This document shows positions 59,076 to 64,000 of a stretch of 64,000 bases of DNA, one piece after another (position 1 is the first letter of the stretch; each line of letters starts with the position of its first letter). The position numbers were made by a program, and so were the translations under genes. This stretch comes from Chryseobacterium sp. OV279 (GTDB lineage Bacteria > Bacteroidota > Bacteroidia > Flavobacteriales > Weeksellaceae), in NCBI RefSeq assembly GCF_900128945.1, contig NZ_FQUD01000003.1:868001-932000 (forward strand), given 5' to 3'. A model generated the notes under the pieces. That model did not search any database and was not told where the DNA came from. It worked only from the letters and a program-made list of their open reading frames with translations.

Positions 59076-59981
59076 ATGAAAAGGGACATCAATATTTTTG
59101 AGTTTCCTCTCAATTTGGGATTAAAGAAAAAAGAGCACGAAACTGAGCCCGGTGTCAGAAAACTTCCGGACTGGCTCAGAAAATTTGATTTCCATCAAGA
59201 AATCAATCCTCAACATATTTTCAGACTGGAAGCACCGGATTATTCGATGGAACTTGATCAGGAATCAGGTGTTTTAAATGCAGACGGTATTGTAGAATAT
59301 GCCCAAAAACAGGCTGATTTCATCTTAAAAAATAACAAAGAAGATTCCTTCAATATTATGCTTGGTGGTGACTGCAGCATTTTAATAGGAACGGCCCTGG
59401 CTTTAAAGAAACTTGGAAATTTCGGATTATTTTATTTGGACGGACATACGGATTTCATTCCTGTTCATCTTTCGGAAACAGCTGCCGCTGCAGGGCTTGA
59501 TCTTGCTATTGTTACCGGAATGGGGCATGAAAAGTTAACCAATATTCAGGGACTTAAGCCTTATTTTTTGGAAGAAAATATTTTCTGTGCCGGAAATGCA
59601 GAAACGCATGATAAAGAATATGTAGGACAGATTATCAATTCAGATATTCATTATTTTGATGTGTATGAATTGAGAAAAAATGGTTTTGAAAAAACAGCAG
59701 AAGATTTTCTAAAGATGGTTAGCAGCAAAGCTCTGGACGGATTTTTCATTCACCTTGACGTTGATGTTCTGAAAGACGAACTGATGCCTGCCGTAGACAG
59801 CAGAATGGAAGATGGAATTGATTATGAAAATCTAAGAGAAATCCTGAAACCTCTGCTTCATTCTCCCCTATGCTTCGGAATACAAATCACCGTTCTGGAT
59901 CCTGATTATGATGAAAATGGAACGTATACAAAACCTTTCGTAAAGAATTTAATTCAACTTATAAAAAATAAAGAAGATTAA
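59076..59981 (+). CDS. Arginase-family ureohydrolase, GGDCS variant
   Basis: 301-aa protein with the arginase/agmatinase fold, hydrolysing arginine or related guanidino compounds to urea and the amine in other members. Metal-binding motifs: GGDCS at 97-101, where the usual His of GGDHS is C100, DGHTD at 122-126 (H124), and HLDVDV with D228 and D230. The Asp and remaining His ligands are intact. Overlaps the next start by one base. Its place in an Asp/Arg-polymer genome fits arginine turnover, but the substrate is not proven. Confidence 0.8.
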   Translation: MKRDINIFEFPLNLGLKKKEHETEPGVRKLPDWLRKFDFHQEINPQHIFRLEAPDYSMELDQESGVLNADGIVEYAQKQADFILKNNKEDSFNIMLGGDCSILIGTALALKKLGNFGLFYLDGHTDFIPVHLSETAAAAGLDLAIVTGMGHEKLTNIQGLKPYFLEENIFCAGNAETHDKEYVGQIINSDIHYFDVYELRKNGFEKTAEDFLKMVSSKALDGFFIHLDVDVLKDELMPAVDSRMEDGIDYENLREILKPLLHSPLCFGIQITVLDPDYDENGTYTKPFVKNLIQLIKNKED

Positions 59982-60583
59982 TGAAGAAGACTATAAAAAG
60001 AACATTCAGGGTATCAAAATATGTAATCTACAAAGAAACCCTGGTTGATTATAAAGAACATTTCTGGTCGTTTCTGGGAGCATTTGTAGGTATTGGACTT
60101 ATTGCATTTATCCAGTCCCACTCTGTTTCCGCTACCGAAAATATATTCCTGATCGGATCTTTCGGGGCCTCCAGTGTTTTGATCTATGGAGCGATCCAGA
60201 GTCCTTTGGCCCAGCCTAGAAACCTTGTGGGAGGACACGTGCTTTCAGCAATTGTAGGTGTTACTGTTTATAAAATTGTTCCCGATATTATCTGGCTTTC
60301 GGCCCCGCTGGCCGTTGCATTTTCCATTGTATTGATGCAATATACCAAAACCCTTCATCCACCGGGAGGCGCTACGGCCCTGATCGCTGTGAGTTCTGTG
60401 GGTAAGATTCCTGAATTGGGCTACTGGTACGTTCTTTCACCTGTTTTATCAGGCTGTATTATTCTTCTCCTTGCCGCCCTGTTATTCAATAATATGACGC
60501 CAAACAGAAGCTATCCCACCCATACGAGATTCAAAAGACTTTTAAGAAAAAAACACGAGCATACCCACAAAATGAAAAAATAA
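59981..60583 (+). CDS. HPP family membrane protein
   Basis: 200-aa integral membrane protein of the HPP family (four helices expected; hydrophobic segments near 27-46, 51-72, 83-118 and 138-165). The family signature LHPPGGATALIAV is present near residue 126, and GSFGASSVLIYGAIQSPLAQPRNLVGGHVLSAIVGV is the second conserved block. In some members this domain is a nitrite transporter; here the substrate is unknown. Its ATG overlaps the arginase stop (TAATG), so translation is coupled. A possible role is exporting or importing an arginine-linked nitrogen compound. Confidence 0.85.
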   Translation: MKKTIKRTFRVSKYVIYKETLVDYKEHFWSFLGAFVGIGLIAFIQSHSVSATENIFLIGSFGASSVLIYGAIQSPLAQPRNLVGGHVLSAIVGVTVYKIVPDIIWLSAPLAVAFSIVLMQYTKTLHPPGGATALIAVSSVGKIPELGYWYVLSPVLSGCIILLLAALLFNNMTPNRSYPTHTRFKRLLRKKHEHTHKMKK

Positions 60584-60587
60584 AAAC

Positions 60588-60932
60588 ATGGAATGTATTG
60601 AATGTGGCGAAAAAATTATCGGGAGATCTGATAAAAAATTCTGCAATGATGCCTGCCGGAACGCCTACAATAATAAGCAGAATAAAGACTCCACCAATCT
60701 GATGCGGAATGTAAACAACAGACTCCGCAAAAATTACCGTATTCTGATGGAATTAAATACGGACGGTAAAGCAAAAATTGCCAAATCGAGGATGGATGGC
60801 TTGGGTTTTGATTTCGATTACTTCACCAACCTGAAAGTGTATAAAAATGGCTCTGAATATAGATTTATTTATGACTATGGTTATAAACTTTTAGAAGAAG
60901 ATTTTGTTCTGATCGTTAAAAGTCAGTCCTAA
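60588..60932 (+). CDS. Zinc-ribbon protein, unknown function
   Basis: 114-aa cytoplasmic protein. N-terminal zinc ribbon CIECGEKIIGRSDKKFCNDACRNAYNN has CxxC at about 3-6 and a Cys pair C19/C23. The remainder is basic then alternating, with FDFDYFTNLKVYKNGSEYRFIYDYGYKLLEEDFVLIV at the end. Such ribbon proteins are widespread in Bacteroidota; their role is unknown. It starts 5 bases after the HPP gene and looks co-transcribed. Confidence 0.75.
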   Translation: MECIECGEKIIGRSDKKFCNDACRNAYNNKQNKDSTNLMRNVNNRLRKNYRILMELNTDGKAKIAKSRMDGLGFDFDYFTNLKVYKNGSEYRFIYDYGYKLLEEDFVLIVKSQS

Positions 60933-60959
60933 TCTCACACCATTCCTAAATATCGTATT

Positions 60960-61871
60960 ATGAAAGAAATCGTTCTGATAACCGGTGCCGGCGGCATGAT
61001 CGCCCGTAAACTGTCTAAAAAGATAGAAAAAGAATTCACCGTTCGCTTCCTTACCCGAAAGAAAAAACATGAGAATGATTTTGAATGGGACATCAAAAAA
61101 GGAACAATAGATGAATCTGCACTGGACAATGTTTCCCACATCATTCATTTGGCGGGAGCCAATATTTCTGAAAAACGCTGGACCAAAGAAAGAAAACAGG
61201 AACTGATCTCCAGCCGTGTAGATTCTGCGGGACTGCTTCTGGAAACGCTACGAAAGAAAAATATAAAGCTAAAATCCTTTATTTCCGCTTCAGGGATCAA
61301 TTATTACGGTACCGTAACTACGGACAAAATATATACAGAAAATGACCCTCCGGGAAATGACTTTCTCAGTGAAGTGGTGGTTTTATGGGAAAGAGCTGCA
61401 GACGATTTCAAAGAGCAGAATCTCACCGAAAGAGTGGTAAAAATACGAACAGCCGTTGTCCTCTCCAAAGAAGACGGAGCCCTGAAGAAAATGCTCCCAA
61501 CGATACAATACGGGATCGGATCTGCTTTGGGAAGTGGAAAACAGTATATGCCGTGGATCCATATTGAAGATATCTGCTCTATTTACGAAGCTGCTTTAAA
61601 GAATTCAGCTATGAATTGGGCTTATAATGCCGTTTCTCCGCAACATACCACCAATGAGAATTTAACCAAAAAGATCGCGGAGGTCCTGAACAAGCCATTG
61701 TTTATGCCGAATGTACCTGCTTTTGTTTTAAAACTGATATTCGGAGAGTTGGCAGATGCTTTACTGGAAGGTTCAAGGGCTTCATCACAAAAGATTCAGG
61801 AGACGGGATTTCAGTTTAAATTTCCTGATCTGAAAGGGGCCTTGGAGGATTTGTTGAAAAAAGATCAGTGA
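60960..61871 (+). CDS. TIGR01777-family NAD(P)-dependent epimerase/dehydrogenase-like protein
   Basis: 303-aa extended short-chain dehydrogenase. Nucleotide-binding loop ITGAGGMIARKLSKKI at about 7-22, FEWDIKKGTID, IIHLAGANISEKRWTKERKQELISSRVDS, SASGINYYGT with the YxxxK-type region lacking a canonical catalytic Lys, and PWIHIEDICSIYEAAL. C-terminal EGSRASSQKIQETGFQFKFPDLKGALEDLL is the family end. Often called a cell-division inhibitor homologue (SulA misnomer). Function unknown. Fourth gene of the arginase run. Confidence 0.88.
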   Translation: MKEIVLITGAGGMIARKLSKKIEKEFTVRFLTRKKKHENDFEWDIKKGTIDESALDNVSHIIHLAGANISEKRWTKERKQELISSRVDSAGLLLETLRKKNIKLKSFISASGINYYGTVTTDKIYTENDPPGNDFLSEVVVLWERAADDFKEQNLTERVVKIRTAVVLSKEDGALKKMLPTIQYGIGSALGSGKQYMPWIHIEDICSIYEAALKNSAMNWAYNAVSPQHTTNENLTKKIAEVLNKPLFMPNVPAFVLKLIFGELADALLEGSRASSQKIQETGFQFKFPDLKGALEDLLKKDQ

Positions 61872-61913
61872 GCAACAAAATAGTTAGGAACATATCCGGA
61901 TTTCTGTGTGTTT

Positions 61914-62336
61914 TTATATTTTAATATTTTTCAAAACCTTGTTCAGCAGGACTGTGAGTGTCTGTAATTCATGATTATCCAGGACAGCTGAAACCTGATC
62001 AGTAACGGTTTTTCGGAAATCTTCAGAATTGTTTATTAAAAATTGGCCTTTTTCTGTGGCAGAAAGATTAAATATTCTTCTGTCGGAACTGCTTTGTTTC
62101 TGTTTGATGAGATCATTATCCATTAAAAATCTGATCTGTTTTGACACGGCAGCATGGCTCACATTAAATGCTTTGGAAATCTGCTTTCCGGTCGCCTCTT
62201 CTTTTCGGTACACATACTCTATTATATTGTAATGGGTTGCCGTTACCCCACTGATATTTCCTTTATTCATATTCGCCAGTATAAAACACTGTAAATCTGT
62301 AAAGACATCAAAAAAATCATTATTCTGTTGTTTCAT
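61914..62336 (-). CDS. MarR family transcription regulator
   Basis: 140-aa winged-helix repressor. TATHYNIIEYVYRKEEATGKQISKAFNVSHAAVSKQIRFLMDNDLIKQKQSSSDRRIFNLSATEKGQFLI includes the recognition helix and wing with the conserved DRR. N- and C-terminal helices form the dimer. Divergent from the UvrA-like gene with a long inverted repeat between them, so it probably represses both until a drug-like ligand is bound. Confidence 0.9.
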   Translation of the reverse strand: MKQQNNDFFDVFTDLQCFILANMNKGNISGVTATHYNIIEYVYRKEEATGKQISKAFNVSHAAVSKQIRFLMDNDLIKQKQSSSDRRIFNLSATEKGQFLINNSEDFRKTVTDQVSAVLDNHELQTLTVLLNKVLKNIKI

Positions 62337-62345
62337 GAAAAATAC

Positions 62346-62374
62346 TTAACTTAGTTAACTATTAACAAAGTTAA
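62346..62374. promoter_or_regulatory. Inverted-repeat operator between MarR and UvrA-like genes
   Basis: 29-base imperfect palindrome centred at 62360, with outer arms TTAACTT and AAGTTAA and inner arms GTTAA and TTAAC. It lies 9 bases from the MarR start and 10 from the UvrA-like start, so binding would block both promoters. Confidence 0.75.
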
Positions 62375-62384
62375 TGAAAATATT

Positions 62385-64000
62385 ATGAAAGAGATTATTA
62401 TTATCCACGCCCGACAGAATAATTTGAAGAATATTTCATTACGTATTCCAAAGAACAAAATAACGGTCTTCACGGGAGTCTCCGGATCCGGGAAATCATC
62501 TTTGGTATTTGAAACCATTGGAGCCGAAGCGCAACGCCAGATCAACGAAACACAAAACAGCTTTGTCAGAAACCGGCTGCAGAATTTTGGGATTCCCAAT
62601 GTAGATAAAATCGAGAACCTGAATGTACCGTTTATTATCAATCAGAAAAGATTGGGTGGAAACGCACGCTCTACCGTAGGAACTGCCACGGATATTTATG
62701 CTTCCCTTCGATTGCTTTTTTCCAGAATTGGAGAACCGTTTGTTGGGTACTCCAACGTATTTTCATTTAACAATCCACAGGGAATGTGCCGTGAGTGCGA
62801 AGGATTGGGCTATGTACAGACGGTAAACGTTGACACTCTTTTTGACAAAAACAAATCGCTGAACGAAGGGGCCATACAGTTTCCGACATTTCAGCCCGGT
62901 GGCTGGAGACTGACCCGCTATATTCATTCAGGCTATTTTGATAATGATAAAAAACTTAGAAATTTTACAAAAGATGAATGGGAACTATTATTAAATGCAG
63001 AAGAGCACACTCCTAAAAATCCAAATAAAGAATGGGGAAAGACCGTAAAATATAAAGGCGTCATTCCAAGAATAGAAAACTCATTTCTAAAAAAGGATTC
63101 ACAAGAAAATGTCACCAGAAAAGATACTTTAAAGAAAGTCATCATTACTAAAGAATGCCCTGTTTGCAAAGGACAGCGTCTCAATTCAAAGGTACTGACC
63201 TGTACAATAAACGGTAAAAACATTGCAGATTGTACAGCTTTATCCATCGATGATTTACTCAGTTTTATCCAGAAAATACCCGCTGAAAAATATGCTTCCG
63301 TCATACAGGAACTTGAAAAGAAACTTCAAAACCTCCTGGATGTAGGTTTACAGTATCTGAGTCTGGACCGGCAAACAGCCACACTTTCAGGCGGGGAATC
63401 CCAACGGATAAAAATGGTCAAACAGTTGGGGAATAGTCTCGTAGACCTCTTGTATATTTTTGATGAACCCAGTATTGGTCTCCATCCGAAAGATATTGAT
63501 CATATTGTAGATATCATCAAAAAAATACGGGACAAGGGAAATACAGTCCTGATTGTGGAGCATGATCCGGATCTGATCAAAATAGCTGATTTGATTATTG
63601 ATATGGGTCCCGGTTCAGGAAAAAACGGAGGTGAAATCATGTATCAGGGAAGCTTCAGGAATTTAAAAAATGCGAAAGGCAAAACAGCCAGCTATTTCAG
63701 CAGAGAAAGGGTTTACAATACCAACCCCAGATCAGCAAAAGGTTTTCTTGAAATAAAAAACGGTCATCTTCACAATTTAAAAAATGTCAGTTTCAAAATA
63801 CCTACCGGAATCATGACCGTAGTAACGGGTGTAGCGGGTTCAGGAAAAAGCACACTCATCAATAAAGTTTTACCATCGTTCTACCCTCAGGTAACCGTAG
63901 TAGATCAGTCCGTTTTCACAGCGAGCAGCCGCTCAAACCTTTTAACCTATCTGAATCTGTCAAATACCGTAAGGAAGCTTTTTTCAAATGCCAACCATGT
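62385..64000 (+). CDS. UvrA-like ABC ATPase, drug-resistance type (3' end outside window)
   Basis: The first 538 residues of a UvrA-family protein; the frame is open at the window edge. First Walker A GVSGSGKSS (31-39), a CxxC zinc pair (C135, C138 in CRECEG), a second zinc-type pair CPVCKG near 258, ABC signature LSGGESQRIKMVKQLG, Walker B LLYIFDEPSIGLHP, then the second Walker A GVAGSGKST near 481-489. It lacks the UvrB-binding and insertion regions of full UvrA, so it is of the UvrA2/DrrC-like group linked to drug self-resistance. Under the divergent MarR regulator. Confidence 0.85.
   Translation, partial: MKEIIIIHARQNNLKNISLRIPKNKITVFTGVSGSGKSSLVFETIGAEAQRQINETQNSFVRNRLQNFGIPNVDKIENLNVPFIINQKRLGGNARSTVGTATDIYASLRLLFSRIGEPFVGYSNVFSFNNPQGMCRECEGLGYVQTVNVDTLFDKNKSLNEGAIQFPTFQPGGWRLTRYIHSGYFDNDKKLRNFTKDEWELLLNAEEHTPKNPNKEWGKTVKYKGVIPRIENSFLKKDSQENVTRKDTLKKVIITKECPVCKGQRLNSKVLTCTINGKNIADCTALSIDDLLSFIQKIPAEKYASVIQELEKKLQNLLDVGLQYLSLDRQTATLSGGESQRIKMVKQLGNSLVDLLYIFDEPSIGLHPKDIDHIVDIIKKIRDKGNTVLIVEHDPDLIKIADLIIDMGPGSGKNGGEIMYQGSFRNLKNAKGKTASYFSRERVYNTNPRSAKGFLEIKNGHLHNLKNVSFKIPTGIMTVVTGVAGSGKSTLINKVLPSFYPQVTVVDQSVFTASSRSNLLTYLNLSNTVRKLFSNANH

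Noticed and set aside
59076..59981. Part of the cyanophycin locus
   Set aside because: It could use arginine from cyanophycin, but it is 10 kb away with unrelated genes between and a non-standard active site. Kept as a metabolic possibility only.

Overview
The window is 64 kb of chromosome from a low-GC Bacteroidota bacterium. It is most likely a Chryseobacterium-like member of the Weeksellaceae (Flavobacteriia). The indicators are a type IX secretion sorting tail, a GLPGLI-family protein, PorT-like outer-membrane barrels, -7 boxes of the form TAnnTTTG with almost no Shine-Dalgarno sequences, and the general protein repertoire. I saw no rRNA, tRNA, CRISPR array, prophage or intact insertion sequence. 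Gene calls are from reading translations and motifs; no database search was run.

Layout. 0-5 kb: 3' end of ffh, four outer-membrane barrel genes each with its own terminator, and phoH. 5-12 kb: a SAM hydrolase (DUF62), a stand-alone 2-oxoacid dehydrogenase E2, two small membrane proteins, a decayed HxlR/NmrA-like gene pair, a ClC transporter and the rpsF-rpsR-rplI ribosomal genes. 12-21.3 kb: an AraC regulator divergent from a TolC-HlyD-MFS tripartite efflux operon, an aldehyde dehydrogenase, a periplasmic thioredoxin, a lipid A-type acyltransferase and a glycosyltransferase. 21.5-29 kb: an exonuclease, a T9SS cargo protein, apaG, the 2-oxoglutarate dehydrogenase pair sucA-sucB and an SRPBCC membrane protein. 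29-34.4 kb: a glycogen operon glgB-glgA-lipoprotein-glgC.

35-49.6 kb is the most interesting stretch. A carbohydrate-binding-type esterase and an M17 aminopeptidase lead into a cluster of ATP-grasp ligase, alpha/beta hydrolase, second ATP-grasp ligase, GCS2-type carboxylate-amine ligase and class I glutamine amidotransferase. This gene set looks like a dedicated peptide or amide biosynthetic pathway of unknown product. An orphan ATP-grasp-like protein and a MepB-like protein follow. Next comes a self-contained cyanophycin cassette: cphA (synthesis) diverges from cphB and an isoaspartyl peptidase (breakdown to Asp and Arg). The same 14-bp sequence stands upstream of both divergent promoters, each copy facing its own gene. 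An arginase-family gene lies 10 kb further on.

49.6-64 kb: a small YtxH-like protein behind a sigma-54-like promoter, a GLPGLI protein with a tiny secreted partner, a methyltransferase, a GNAT enzyme, four tandem PH/SHOCT paralogues, hisS, an HRDC protein, ssb, the arginase-HPP-zinc-ribbon-epimerase run, and a MarR regulator divergent from a UvrA-like ABC ATPase that runs off the window.

Intergenic DNA is unusually patterned. At least three places (10.3-10.5, 22.8-23.0 and 34.5-34.8 kb) carry copies of one composite repeat. It has a shared core and flanking arrays of different 7-bp words. More 7-bp arrays sit at 11.3 and 21.3-21.5 kb. Several long-armed palindromic elements are also present.
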